Source: Engraulis encrasicolus (Eukaryota; Chordata; Actinopteri; Clupeiformes; Engraulidae). From it: a DNA stretch of 64,000 nt. The notes beneath the pieces are model-generated. The model searched no databases, was not told the DNA's origin, and worked only from the letters and a program-made list of their open reading frames with translations. The position numbers and the translations under genes are program-made. Positions 54,057 to 64,000 of the stretch are shown here, in pieces. The stretch's first letter is position 1. Every line of letters begins with the position of its first letter. The stretch spans positions 19,281,528 to 19,345,527 of the forward strand of contig NC_085880.1 of assembly GCF_034702125.1 (NCBI RefSeq). The letters are read 5' to 3'.

Positions 54057-54524
54057 GTGTCTCCGGGTTAGCTCTTGAAATATTCAGAGATAATCACCCC
54101 GACAACTGCACAACTCAAGCAAACATATAGCCTTTATAAAATGAAAAATGAGAAGAAAAAAACTACAGTAAAGGGATCTCTGATCATGAAACAGTAAACA
54201 GAAAAATCTATCTTGTCAAATTATCGCATAACATTTTAAAAACCCCACAATGAACCATGAACAGTGACAAGAGTTTTATATAAAACTTTAATTTATAAGT
54301 AAAATTTACAATAGCTGGTTATTAGCCTACGTAATGATCCCAAATATATATATATTTATATATATTTATATATGTGTGTAATAGACATTTCTTTTTTATT
54401 ATTATTCCACTCTTTGAGACTGGAAATATTCTAAGTACATTTTTTATGAACATGTGAAAACATCCAAATACAAAAACAACTCTTCCAACTTTGGGTTGAA
54501 AACGGTGCCACTCTGAAGAGACCA

Positions 54525-54660
54525 GGGGTCTGTACTACAAAGCTGGTTCAGGAGTAAACCAGGTTAAGTTAAGAGCTCTAAATAGATCATCTTCTATTAG
54601 ATGAATTACCTCTTAGCTTAACCTGGTTTACTCCTGAACCAGCTTTGTAGTATAGGCCCC
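54525..54660. mobile_element. Palindromic MITE in the hnrnph3 3' UTR
   Basis: The left arm (gtactacaaagctggttcag, then gagtaaaccaggttaag) and the right arm are inverted copies of about 43 bp, with ends ggggtctg and ataggcccc. The right end is 17 bases from the hnrnph3 stop codon, so the mRNA would carry a strong hairpin directly after the coding region. Confidence 0.85.
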
Positions 54661-54676
54661 AGTGCAGAGTGTATTT

Positions 54677-54768
54677 CTAGAACATTCCTCGGAGTCCGCT
54701 GCTTCGTGAGCCCATGCCGCCTCCAGAGCTGTTGTAGAACGCACCGCCACCGCCACCACCCCCGCGAC
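54677..54768 (-). CDS. hnrnph3: hnrnph3 last coding exon (10)
   Basis: Residues 379-408: [30 protein letters not shown], then TAG (54679-54677). Acceptor ttgtgcag on the minus strand. Confidence 0.88.
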
Positions 54769-57700
54769 CTGCACAACAACACACCATACCAGTTACATTT
54801 CAAACCACCAGAGGTGTCAAAAGCAAAAGTAAAAGTAAAAAAAGAAACACAGTTTGCTTCCAGTAGACCTGTTTATTAGTCCTGTTTACCCGTTTACTAG
54901 TCTTATGATCAGCTGACCCCGTGCTGGTTTGATCAAGTTTGTGTTGGGTTCTTGTTAGGTTTTTAGTAACAAAACAGTTTATCTACCTCCTCATTAGGTA
55001 CAATGGAGCAAATGTATCTATGCAATAGCATGTGCTAGTGTCATACTTACACCATGAATTCACTTTTATTTTTACTTTTGACACCTGTCTGCATACCACA
55101 CAGCAACCAAACAACATGGAGAACTACATTGATTTTTGAAAAATAATGATACTGACCCATGTCAGATCCTCCGCTTGAAGTTGAGTTTAAAAACAACTCA
55201 ATGTAACGATGCTCTGCAAAGAGAGACAGAAAAGAGAGAAGTTGGAGAATACATAAAGCGAGTAAAGCACGTTTGTTACATTGACAAACTATTCCTTGAA
55301 ATGTACCACACCTGAGGGTTCTCACATGGTGCCAAATACAGTGATCTGGTATCTTTCACACTTTAAAAAAGTTGTATTGCTCTGAAATCATGTTGTCCCT
55401 CCTCTAAAATACTGATTTGACTCGTCTTGGACTAACGAACAAATAAATAATAGTTCCTGTGTACGATTTCAACTCGTGTAATGTTCACCTGCCACCTCTG
55501 GTGACAGACCAAGGCAGGACAGGGCAGGGCACAAACAATCAGAAAGCCCCATGTTTTGACCCCACGTGCTTTGACAATGACAACAGAGTGTAGAGGTCAG
55601 GCCTGGGGCACCGTGCGCAGCGCTGCGCAGCTCACTAAACAGTGGCCCGCCATTATGGCCTCTCTCTATACCAGCCGTTATCTTTGAGCAGCTTTAGCAA
55701 ATTCCTCACATAATCCTGGAGGCTGCGGGTCCTGATGTGACGCTTCCAAAGAGAGCAGCGCTGGGATGGCAGAGAGGAGCGGAGAGGAGTGGAGTGGAGG
55801 GGAGCAAAGGAAAGCAGAGGGGAGGGGAGAGGAGAGGAGCGGAGAGGAGGGGAAAAGAGTGGAACAGACAGGGTAGGCAGAGAGAAGCGGAGGGGAACGG
55901 AGCGGAGCAGAGGAAAGCAGAGGGGAGTGGAGAGGAGCAGAGAGGAGAGGAAAGGAGTGGAACAGACAGGGTAGGCAGAGGGGAGTGGAGGGGGGCAGAG
56001 GGGAGTGGAGGGGGCAGAGGGGAGTGGAGGGGGGCAGAGGGGAGTGGAGGGGGCAGAGAGGAGTGGAGGGGGGCAGAGAGGAGTGGAGGGGAATGGAGCA
56101 GAGCAGAGGAAAGCGGAGAGGAGGGGAACAGAGGGGAATGGGCAAGGCAGGCAAAGGAAAGCGGAGATGTGTACTGTAGACTGGGCAAGCAGAGGGGAGC
56201 AGACAGGGCAAGCAGGCAGACAGACAGACGCATACGTACGCATGTGATTCTTGTCCTTCGACATTGCTGACACGGCATCCTCGTGCGAAGCGAACTCCAC
56301 GTCTGCCTCCCCAGTGGACTTGCCATTCGGGCCGACGTCGATGCGGACGCGCATGGGGTGAAGCGGCGCAAAGAACTGCAATGACACAGGAGACACACAT
56401 CACTACACATTTAACACACACCAAAAATCAACACAAATCCACTAACTCATCAGTGAATAAACCTGTCTGAAACATCAATGGAAGAGCGATGGAAAGACTT
56501 GTGTCTTATTTACAGACGCGTATTTCAAAGAACATTGATGAAACAAAAAATGTCTTCAGAAGCACACTTGGTTATAACCGGTGAAATATCAAAACAAATT
56601 GCCTTGCACAAATCTTTACAATAAATTACATTTAGCTGATGCTTTTATGCAAAGCAATTTATAGGCAGAAGCGATTCTAAGATCAGATGGGGCCCCAAGC
56701 AAAAATGCAAAAGAATCAACATTTGAACCAAAATCGCCACTACTGTGGTAATGTGTGGGCTGTTATTCACTATCTAGGGGCTTGGGAGCTCCAAGCGGCT
56801 GCCTGCCTTACCTGGTGGCAAGATGCGCCTCTGTTTATAGGGTATTGGTGACAGTGTGGGGTTAGGTGCCTTGCTCAAGGAATGAGGTAGGTAGTAGAAG
56901 GGTGGGATTCGAACCAGCAACCCTCCGATCTAAAGCCCATCTCCTTAACATTTTTGTCTCGGCTGCCCAGACGGAGCAGGCTTAGCAAATGACCTCGGGC
57001 TGGACCTGACACTTAACACTAATTCACTTTTTCATGTATTTTACTGAAGGCTAAATATCCCTAAGTGTCTGTGCATATTTCTCCTAACTGTCTGTGAGTG
57101 CCCGGTTTATTTGGTCCTAAGTGAGTATAGCTCTATATTGCTTCTAAATGTCTGTGAGTATAGCTGTATATTGCTCCTAAGGGCCCCCGCACATCGGCTC
57201 CGACAAAGTGTGGAGCACTGCTCCGCCAAAGTTCGATTCCATTGATGTCAATAGAACCTCACACACCGACGCCGATGTCTGCGGCCATTCGCGGATGTCG
57301 GCTAGCGATTAGAGGCAAGTTCTATTTTGTCGGAGCCGCCCATTGACTTTCCATGCTATGTTCGTGTGAAATTGGGTTTGGGGCTCAGAATAGTGTCGGA
57401 AGCGAAAGTGCTCCGCAGTGCTGTCGGAGCCAATGTGCGGAGGCCCTCAGTCGGTATAGCCGGATACTGCTCCTAAGTGAGTGAGTGTGGATGGTGTGTG
57501 GCCTCACGCTGGCGACGTCGGCCTCTGTGGCTCGGAAGGGGAGGCCCCTCATGTGCACGAAGTGGCCACTGTGGAAACTGGAACTGCTGCTGTCGCCGCC
57601 CCCACCATAGCCGCCATGACTACTACTGCTGCCTATAGGAACACACACACAGTAATAACATGAACACACACATTAATGCCACCACCATAATCACTATGGG

Positions 57701-57819
57701 TACTACTGCAGCCTGCAAAAACACACACACACTTTACACACATTAATAACACACGTTAATGCCCCTACCATATCACCATGGCTACTACTGCTGCCTACAG
57801 GAACACACACACATAAATA

Positions 57820-57899
<80 letters not shown>

Positions 57900-58118
57900 C
57901 TGTACTGCCCCCACCATAATCCCCATGGCTACCACTGCTGACTACAAACACACCTGCACACAGCAGGAATCAAAAACACAAAGAAACCACACAGGTGCAC
58001 ATATATGCACACATACACATAGGCACATGAATAGAAAAAAAAGACAATACAGCATTATGCAAGCTCTCAGTCACACGTGAGCACATGCATACATACACAT
58101 ACCTCTCTCTCTCTCTCA

Positions 58119-58151
<33 letters not shown>

Positions 58152-61100
58152 CAACAAAATAACACCCAGGCATGCATGCATTCTCACACAGGCGCACACT
58201 CACACAAGCACATGCACATGCACATGTATGTACGTACATACGCGCACACACACACGCGCGCACGTACACACACAAACGTGCGCACACACACACACGTCAT
58301 GTTTCCCAGGCCAAATGAGCCCGGTCACAGGCTACTTTTAAAGGGTCCTGGTCCTCCTACCTCTGCTGCGGTCGCCCCTGCCGCCCCTCTCCTCAAACAT
58401 GCCGTTGCCAAAGCAGTAGTTATTGAAGCCGTTGTAGTTGTCAAAGCCTCCGTAACCTTTAAAACACAGACAGAGGTAGATGGTGACTTCATGCTGTAGT
58501 ACTTACAATACGCAAACATGAAAAAACCCAAACATTAACAATATGGTGGCCCAACAACAACAACAAAAAAGGCAAACTGTGCGGGCCAAATGTTTGCCAT
58601 GTCCGGGCCAGATTTGGTCCTCGGGCTGCTATTTGGAGACCACTGCAGTAAGGGGTAACACACCTCCGCTGTATCCGCCGCCTCCACTGCGCATCTGGTC
58701 CAGAACCGCGCCGCCTCTACCCGGACCAGGCCCAAAGAAGCCCCCGCGCCCCATGATTGGCCGATCGTACGGACCCGGCCGCTGAGGCATCATCCTGCGG
58801 GGCACTTCGTAGTATGCCCGGATCTCATTGCGACTGCTCTTGAATATCTCGATGTACCTGGGTTCCAAGAGGCACAACATCACAATGTGCTACGAGATAC
58901 AAAAAAGGTGTCACATCTTATGCATATTTACACATAGCCATAATAAAGCTATCTGAGCCTTGATGATACAATTACTTTTTTCAGTGGTTTAAAGCCAATA
59001 CCTAGAGTTACCACTCCAATGAGCTAAGATTAACTTCATTCATTAAAATACAGCCACACAAGAGGACTTTTCATTTCCAGCTAAATTAGAAACATTTTTG
59101 ACCCCCAGCAAACCATTCCACCCACTATCAATCAACCATAGGATCTATGATCTGTGCCTTTTACAGAAACTCCAAGTGTTATGGAGAACAAGGTGAGATC
59201 AGTAGCCCATGAGTGGAAATGAGGGAAGGTTGAGATGGAAATGGATATTAATGGTACATCTTTGTTCTAGAGCAGAAAGATGCATGATCCCAACCAACCC
59301 TGCCCCCCACCGCCCAACCCTGTTCCCTACCCCGCATCCCCCCCACACACATACACACCCATTCCACTCCCCTCTCCCTCCCTCCACCTCCCCCTCCCCC
59401 CGGTCCTGGGCCCCACAGTAAAGTGAGAGCACAGTCCAACCACAGCCCCCAGTTCCCATTTCCCAGTCTTGCTGGCCCCACCTGTGCCCTATTCTTTCCT
59501 TGTGTTTCCCCAGTGCCTTTTCTGCTATCTCCTTTGAGGCAAACTGCACGAAGGCTTCCCCTGTGCTCCTCCCCTGGTAGTCCATCGGCAATCTTATCCC
59601 ATTTGGAACGATTTTCAACCCTTTAACCCAAAGGACAAATAACCCCACAAGGGGAGACATGTTATAACAGAGCCGCAGCAGATTCCCAAACTGTGGAGAG
59701 ATGAGCAGAACACAAACACCCCCAAAAACAAAACAAACCACACCCTGCCACCAATTCAGATTTATAGGAACATTATTTTCCCAAAATAACACTTGGTTGA
59801 AGAATTTAAATAATACATTTACTGGTTATTACACCCATTACTGACATTGCACACAGATTTCAAAGTGTACACATCACCAACTTACATTTAATTCACTTGG
59901 ATGACTTTTGCATACAGTGAACAGCACAAACGACCGGTCATTTCTTTGCTTTTAGAAAACATTTCAGACCATTTCAAATTACATTTGTAGGCCAGAAGAC
60001 TTAAAAAACGCAAGGCACCAGCAAAAAATAAACAGTGTTGCTATGCTCAAAATTTGTTTATGCTTGCTTTTTTTTGTTTTTAAATATATATATATATATA
60101 TATAAACTGTTTGTAGACGTCATTGCCGTTAAACGTGACGTCCCTGAGTACCTGCGAAGAACTGTACGATCTCCTCCTTGCTGCAGCCAAAGGGGAGGCC
60201 TCTGAGGCGCAGCGTGCAGCCGCTGCTACTGTCGTAGTCTGTGGGGCCGCAGCGCTTCAGAACCCAGTCCATCTCACTGCGGTTTGACTTAAACACTGCA
60301 AAAGAGATAGTTGTAAACCCTGATAGATGAGGAACCCTTTCTGCTTGGATTGTTTTTGTTTGCTTGCAAGTGAAGAGTTACGCCTTGGGCTCATCTGCAA
60401 ACATCCAGAACCCAGTCCATCTGACTGCAGCTCGACTTAAAACACTGCAACAGCACAGCATCTCACACGTTTTGGGTTTTTTTGGGGTCTTTTTTTGTTT
60501 TTGGGTGGTATGAGGGAGACCAAGGGAGAGATATAATGGCAAACCCTGATATACAGGTATACCCTGATTTTCTTTGGTTGTGATAATTGCGCCCTGGGCT
60601 CTTCTACAAACAAGTTTTGCACGTTTCCTCTACTGCACCAGGCTTTATCACATAACTCTGTGTCGTATACCACACTGAAGTGACCTGGTTCAATGTCATA
60701 TGTAGCGCAGCGAAGTCACTTTGTACTGGACAAAAACAAATATGCGTTGCAGCACGCACACACACACAGTGTTATGAAACAGAGCGAATGCCTTGCCTTC
60801 TTGGCCGCTGCTCCCTTTGTAGCTGCATATTTTATCAGGTTTGAACTGTTGAAAGCTGTAGACGCACACACAGAATGCAAAATTTAACTCCCTGCAAGTA
60901 GTAGATGCCTGGGGCCTTAGCCGAGCGATTGCATAACGGGCACAGCACAGTTCAGAGGCGGGTAACAGTACCTGCACATATGGCTACCTAGGGAACAACA
61001 GCAACTACAGAAGGCTAGGAGATGAAGTAAACTATCTTTCTAAAAAGACTTTAAGAGAAGTGTTGCCATTTTCATGAACCACATGAAATATCTTTTCCAG

Positions 61101-61571
61101 ATCTGGATTGATCCTAAGAATTCTGAGCATTCTGAGCACCAGTTCTGTTGACTTTAAATGTGTGTCTGTATTGTTGTAACGTGATATCACATGGTGTAAG
61201 TGATAGGCATTTACCTTCAATGTACCGATGCCCCATGTATTTGCGATCCTTGGCCAACGCATTCTTAAAATCCTCTGATGTTTTCAACTCTACAAAGGCC
61301 TCTCCACTAGGTCTTCCTTCCTTGGAGTAGGTGAAACATACCCCATTCACTTTGCCAACAATGTCACAATCTGAAAGAGAATGCATGAAACTAATCAGCA
61401 GAGCTTGCAATTTCCATTCAATTACATTTTAGCTTGCTACAGTACCTAGGATGCTTGTGACTGACTAAAAGAAAAACATTCACCTGAGAAAAAGGAGGCG
61501 ACTTCTTCTTGCGTGCATGACCATGGCAGCCCACGGATCCGGACCACATACCCTTCATCATTGTGAGACAT
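54677..61571 (-). CDS. hnrnph3: Heterogeneous nuclear ribonucleoprotein H3-like (10 coding exons joined)
   Basis: The ten exons join to 408 codons plus stop. Three quasi-RRMs of the hnRNP H/F type are clear: qRRM1 (about 7-84; [20 protein letters not shown]), qRRM2 (about 101-180; [19 protein letters not shown]) and qRRM3 (about 293-370; [19 protein letters not shown]). Between qRRM2 and qRRM3 lies a Gly/Tyr/Arg-rich linker, and the C-terminus is Gly-rich and ends RGMF. These proteins bind G-rich RNA in the nucleus and regulate splicing. The C-terminus and the [15 protein letters not shown] motif resemble HNRNPH3 rather than HNRNPH1, and the rufy2 neighbour agrees. Human HNRNPH3 lacks qRRM1; this one keeps it. 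A hnrnph1-like name is the alternative. Any noncoding first exon lies right of 61578 and was not placed. Confidence 0.85.
54809..55088. mobile_element. hAT-type MITE in the last hnrnph3 intron
   Basis: The ends are cagaggtgtcaaaagcaaaa and ttttacttttgacacctgtctg. The flanks are CAAACCAC and CATACCAC (7 of 8). It makes up most of the intron 54769-55156. Confidence 0.7.
55157..55213 (-). CDS. hnrnph3: hnrnph3 coding exon 9
   Basis: Residues 360-378: [18 protein letters not shown]. Closes qRRM3. Acceptor ctttgcag, donor atgg|gtcagt (minus strand). Confidence 0.92.
55770..56180. repeat. Purine-rich (GGA/GAG) minisatellite tract
   Basis: The + strand is nearly all purine, with 'ggggagtggagggg(g)cagag' units at about 55980-56090. 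On the hnrnph3 transcript it is a pyrimidine tract near the 5' end of intron 8. Frames of up to 248 codons on both strands are artefacts. Confidence 0.92.
56240..56375 (-). CDS. hnrnph3: hnrnph3 coding exon 8 (qRRM3)
   Basis: Residues 315-359: [40 protein letters not shown]. Acceptor cattgcag; donor catgc|gtacgt leaves one base, completed to Gln by the next exon. Confidence 0.93.
56666..56833. mobile_element. hAT-type MITE with perfect 8-bp target duplication
   Basis: The ends are cagaagcgattctaag and caagatgcgcctctg. Both flanks are TTTATAGG (56658-56665, 56834-56841). Sister of 48746-48913: the same family has inserted in both genes. Confidence 0.9.
57181..57449. mobile_element. MITE with about 24-bp inverted ends
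   Basis: Left agggcccccgcacatcggct ccgac and right gtcggagccaatgtgcggag gccct are inverted. The superfamily is unclear; a 2-3 bp target duplication is possible. Older relative at 8706-8912. Confidence 0.75.
57508..57632 (-). CDS. hnrnph3: hnrnph3 coding exon 7 (start of qRRM3)
   Basis: Residues 273-314: [41 protein letters not shown]. Acceptor tcctatag, donor gccagc|gtgagg, ends phase 0. Its start is copied three times in the preceding intron. Confidence 0.92.
57677..57941 (-). repeat. Three partial copies of hnrnph3 exon 7 start
   Basis: On the minus strand, copies begin at 57941, 57794 and 57712. Each follows a TAG or CAG acceptor and encodes versions of [11 protein letters not shown] (for example [13 protein letters not shown] and [12 protein letters not shown]). 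Each is preceded by a (GT)n-type run on that strand; one has expanded to the (CA)n array at about 57826-57898. None has an obvious donor. Confidence 0.85.
57826..57898. repeat. (CA)n microsatellite
   Basis: About 36 CA units within the ghost-exon ladder. Further CA, CT and CG-containing runs follow at 58100-58300. Confidence 0.95.
58361..58456 (-). CDS. hnrnph3: hnrnph3 coding exon 6 (Gly/Tyr-rich linker)
   Basis: Residues 241-272: [32 protein letters not shown]. Acceptor gttttaaag, donor agcagag|gtagga. Confidence 0.92.
58664..58857 (-). CDS. hnrnph3: hnrnph3 coding exon 5
   Basis: Residues 176-240: [40 protein letters not shown], then a Gly/Arg-rich part. Acceptor gaacccag, donor agcggag|gtgtgt. 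Confidence 0.94.
59482..59620 (-). CDS. hnrnph3: hnrnph3 coding exon 4 (qRRM2)
   Basis: Residues 130-175: [40 protein letters not shown]. Acceptor gggttaaag, donor gcacag|gtgggg leaves two bases. Confidence 0.93.
60152..60295 (-). CDS. hnrnph3: hnrnph3 coding exon 3 (qRRM1 end, qRRM2 start)
   Basis: Residues 82-129: [40 protein letters not shown]. Acceptor cttttgcag, donor tcgcag|gtactc. Confidence 0.94.
60296..61214. other. hnrnph3 intron 2
   Basis: Contains a degraded second copy of the exon 3 acceptor region at about 60410-60460 ('cagaacccagtccatctgac', 'gactgcagctcgacttaaaa', 'cactgcaa'), matching 60260-60300. This may be another partial exon duplication. Nothing else recognised. Confidence 0.6.
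61215..61370 (-). CDS. hnrnph3: hnrnph3 coding exon 2 (qRRM1)
   Basis: Residues 30-81: [40 protein letters not shown]. Acceptor tctttcag, donor gaag|gtaaat. Confidence 0.95.
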
Positions 61572-61578
61572 CTTTAAT
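61484..61578 (-). CDS. hnrnph3: hnrnph3 first coding exon
   Basis: ATG at 61571-61569 after only seven untranslated bases (attaaag), which follow the acceptor ttcctcccag. So an upstream noncoding exon must exist. Encodes [29 protein letters not shown]; donor ctcag|gtgaat. Confidence 0.93.
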
Positions 61579-61665
61579 CTGGGAGGAAAATCAGTGAATA
61601 AAATGAATTGATCATTTTTTAAAAATGGAAGATAGTGTAGCATTTTTTCATTTTTGGTGGCGGTG

Positions 61666-61666
<1 letters not shown>

Positions 61667-61741
<75 letters not shown>
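61667..61741. repeat. (GT)n microsatellite
   Basis: About 36 GT units in the hnrnph3 5' intron. Confidence 0.97.
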
Positions 61742-61742
<1 letters not shown>

Positions 61743-62413
61743 GGGGGATAATGCTTATTTCCCTCAGTTAATTAAACATAGAAGTTAGAACTCGAGTTGC
61801 ATATTTGAAGGATATGGTTTGAACACAGTAAACTGACAAGGTATCTCAAGCTCACATCTGTATCAAGTTTAGTAATATCAATTATTTTACTTCTTTCATT
61901 AGGTACATAATCGATCGATACGCCCTGAAGAAGGCCATAAGGGCCGAAACGCGTAGGCATTGTAGCCAAATAAAAAAGTAAAAAAAATTGCAACCTTGAG
62001 TGCCTCAGCATCTGTCTTTCTGGACCAAGTTTGAAAGACCCTACACTAATGAGCACCAAGGAAAAAAGGATAAGACCCAGAAGCACTCCAATTACCTGCT
62101 TGTGTTAGGTACATAACAGGCAAGTGCACTCCAATACGGCAGGGGAGGCACGGCCTCACCAGCTCCAGATGATTATGATGAGATGCAGTAAATGTGAATA
62201 ATAGTTACAATAACAGCTATTGTTGTCTAGCATCTGCACCATAACTACCATTTGAGCAGTGTTTAAACTGTTTCACTCGTTCTCAATCATTTTTGTGGCC
62301 AAAATCGTAATATTTGCCCATTTCATGTCAAATTCCTCCGAATACGCCGAATTTGGGGAAACTCTGAATTTGCCTCACCCCCGGATTGCGCAATACCTCG
62401 TTAACAAGCTTGA

Positions 62414-62423
62414 GCGCATGCGC
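62414..62423. promoter_or_regulatory. NRF-1-like palindrome, possible hnrnph3 promoter
   Basis: GCGCATGCGC, the NRF-1 half-site dyad, is followed directly by CATTTTG, so the minus strand reads CAAAATGGCGCATGCGC, a YY1-like plus NRF-1-like pair. Such pairs occur in housekeeping promoters. It lies 840 bp upstream of the first coding exon. Inference from motif only. Confidence 0.35.
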
Positions 62424-62639
62424 CATTTTGCTCGTTCTGTGAATGCAACCTGGTAATATTGTATTAAACGTTTTTATACACTTAATAGAAGTATGTATGG
62501 TGTGCCCTCATTTCCTGATAATTTTTTTACTATTTTCTACGTGTGATTATCATTTCTTTACTCTGAACGCTTTGGCATAACGCCCACTGAAATATACAGT
62601 GGTGAGGCCAGCAGTAGCCTGGCCGCAGACTCCTTCTGG

Positions 62640-63196
62640 CGTTGAGAGTATTGCTGGCCAGTTACGTCATAGCGAATCTGAAGTTCACAATATTGTCAGT
62701 CGGTGTTGTTGGCTAGCTTGTTCTCTTTGACTGCTACAAGTGGATTTCATAACGAAACTAAGAGCATTCTCAAAGTTGGATTTCCAAGGGGAAAATATGT
62801 GATAAAGAATGGAGGACCGACAGAGCTGAAGGGTTTGCTACTGCAGATGACCGATCAGAAGATTATAACTACCCGATCATTTCAAAGTGAGTGGTACAAC
62901 AGAAACTATTTTTGTTTCCCCTATCTCTTTTTTGCAACCGGCGAGAATGTGTGGAAGACCATTCGCATGGGATTTTACGACTTAACAATTTACTAAGGAC
63001 TAAGGAGCCTCACGAAACACAAATCCTCGCGGCTACTCATATTCATATTCAATGCCAAATTGCTTTGGACGTTTGGTGCGTCTCGAATAGATGTGGCTTT
63101 GGATGAACAGCACCGGCTAAAGTAACGTTAGCATGCGCAACTCCAAAGTGAAGGAAAAGAGCGGCGCATGGACCTGATGTAGCCTACGAGTTAAAG
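62640..63196 (+). other. Uncertain + strand exon or upstream region
   Basis: A stretch with several CpGs ends at a consensus donor (gttaaag|gtaaga, 63196/63197). Frames of 97 and 71 codons lie here but I recognise neither. It could be the first exon of a divergent neighbouring gene, sharing a promoter region with hnrnph3. Confidence 0.25.
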
Positions 63197-63736
63197 GTAA
63201 GATCAGTGTTTCCTATGTGTGTGAAGCCTGTGTTTGTGAGACCCGTGGGGAGTGAGTGAATCCGCCGTGATTCTGTCTGGTGTGGTGGTAGCTTTTGTGA
63301 TCTGAACAGGATTCTCATGTGCCCTGTAACTGTTTGTAAAGTTGAGTACAGGGTACCGTTGAGGTAAATCAAATATACCCGTGTAACTACAAGACTCTGA
63401 TCTAATTCCAAAGTGTAGGCATAACATAAATGACAGTCCCAAAATATTTGGTGACCATATCGAAGCTTGTGTAGTAATCTCTGTTTAAATGTCGTAGCCT
63501 CGTACAAGTAGATGTAGGCCTACATTTGCACGAGAATCCGGTGCTTATCACAAACGTTATCACACCAGTTTGTTCGCCGTGGTGCTCAGCGGTCTATATG
63601 ACACCATGTTTTGAATCCTGTGTGTGTGTGTGTGTGTCTTTCATTGAGCATCCGCCGTGATGTGGTTTATGTGAGACCACTGTTTGAATCCTGTGTGTGT
63701 GAGAGCAGTGGGCTTTGAAGGAGCTTACACTCTTCA

Positions 63737-64000
63737 CTATTCCTCTCCTCTCCTCTCTTTTCCCATCTCCTCTCCTCTTCTCCTCCTCTCTTCTCTCCTC
63801 CTCTCCTCTCCTCTCCTCCCCTCTCCTCTCCTCTCCTCCTCTCCTCTCTTCCTCTCCTCCTCTCCTCTCCTCTTCTCTCCTCCTCTCCTCTCCTCTCCTC
63901 TCCTCTTCTCTCTTCTTCTCTCCTCTCCTCTTCTCTCTTCTTCTCTCCCCTCCTCTCCTCTCCTCTGCTCTCCTCTCCTGCTCTCTCCTCTCCTCACTTC
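63737..64000. repeat. Polypyrimidine (TCCTC)n tract at the right edge
   Basis: Almost only C and T on the + strand up to the window end, the same word content as the tract at 26265-27325. Confidence 0.95.

Larger units (their letters stand above)
56376..57507. other. hnrnph3 intron 7 with two MITEs
   Basis: Contains the hAT MITE at 56666-56833 and the element at 57181-57449. The rest shows nothing recognisable apart from a short duplication of 'gtgagtatagctctatattg' near 57122-57180. Confidence 0.7.

Noticed and set aside
55653..56424. Overlapping minus-strand frames of 234-248 codons and a + strand frame of 177 codons
   Set aside because: Only 56240-56375 is a real hnrnph3 exon. The rest is the purine-rich minisatellite in the intron.
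62703..63106. Frames of 97 and 71 codons upstream of hnrnph3
   Set aside because: No recognisable domain. Retained only as an uncertain exon region because of the donor at 63196.

Overview
The window is vertebrate nuclear DNA, most likely from a teleost fish. Its genes are split into short exons with GT..AG introns. It is packed with Tc1/mariner remnants, an L2-like LINE, tRNA-derived SINEs, hAT-type MITEs and very long (GT)n, (CT)n and (GA)n arrays, a mix typical of ray-finned fish genomes. I see no bacterial-style operon, CRISPR array or rRNA gene.

Left part (1 to about 22000): intergenic, with no host gene that I can support. It holds a decayed Tc1-like transposase at the left edge, and a nested set of transposons at 3061-7186 (a hAT-type element containing an L2-like LINE, which contains a 1.3 kb Tc1 foldback palindrome). 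The rest is further MITEs, SINEs, LINE tails and microsatellites.

Middle (about 22000-53100, + strand): the gene for a RUN and FYVE domain protein, assigned to rufy2. I could place 18 coding exons from 24503 to 51189. All splice phases close and give a 711-residue protein: a variable N-terminus, a RUN domain, a long coiled coil and a C-terminal FYVE zinc finger. RUFY proteins are effectors of small GTPases on endosomal membranes. I also infer an alternative first coding exon (23570-23645) and an alternative terminal exon with its own stop and poly(A) signals (46584-46692), which would give a 541-residue form without FYVE.

Right part (about 54000 to beyond 61600, - strand): an hnRNP H/F family RNA-binding protein gene, assigned to hnrnph3. 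It has ten coding exons (61571 down to 54677) and encodes 408 residues with three quasi-RRMs. The two genes converge tail to tail, as human RUFY2/HNRNPH3 do (and the paralogous pair RUFY1/HNRNPH1). Beyond 61600 lie the hnrnph3 upstream region, an NRF-1-like palindrome, an uncertain + strand exon and a pyrimidine tract at the window end.

The most unusual signal is a repeated pattern of partial exon duplication. The splice acceptor plus the first 27-60 bases of several exons is copied in tandem in the preceding intron (rufy2 exons 4, 11, 12 and 18; hnrnph3 coding exon 7). The largest ladder precedes rufy2 exon 11. Six copies there keep an acceptor and a possible donor around a 27-base, phase-0 unit that could be used as 9-residue microexons.
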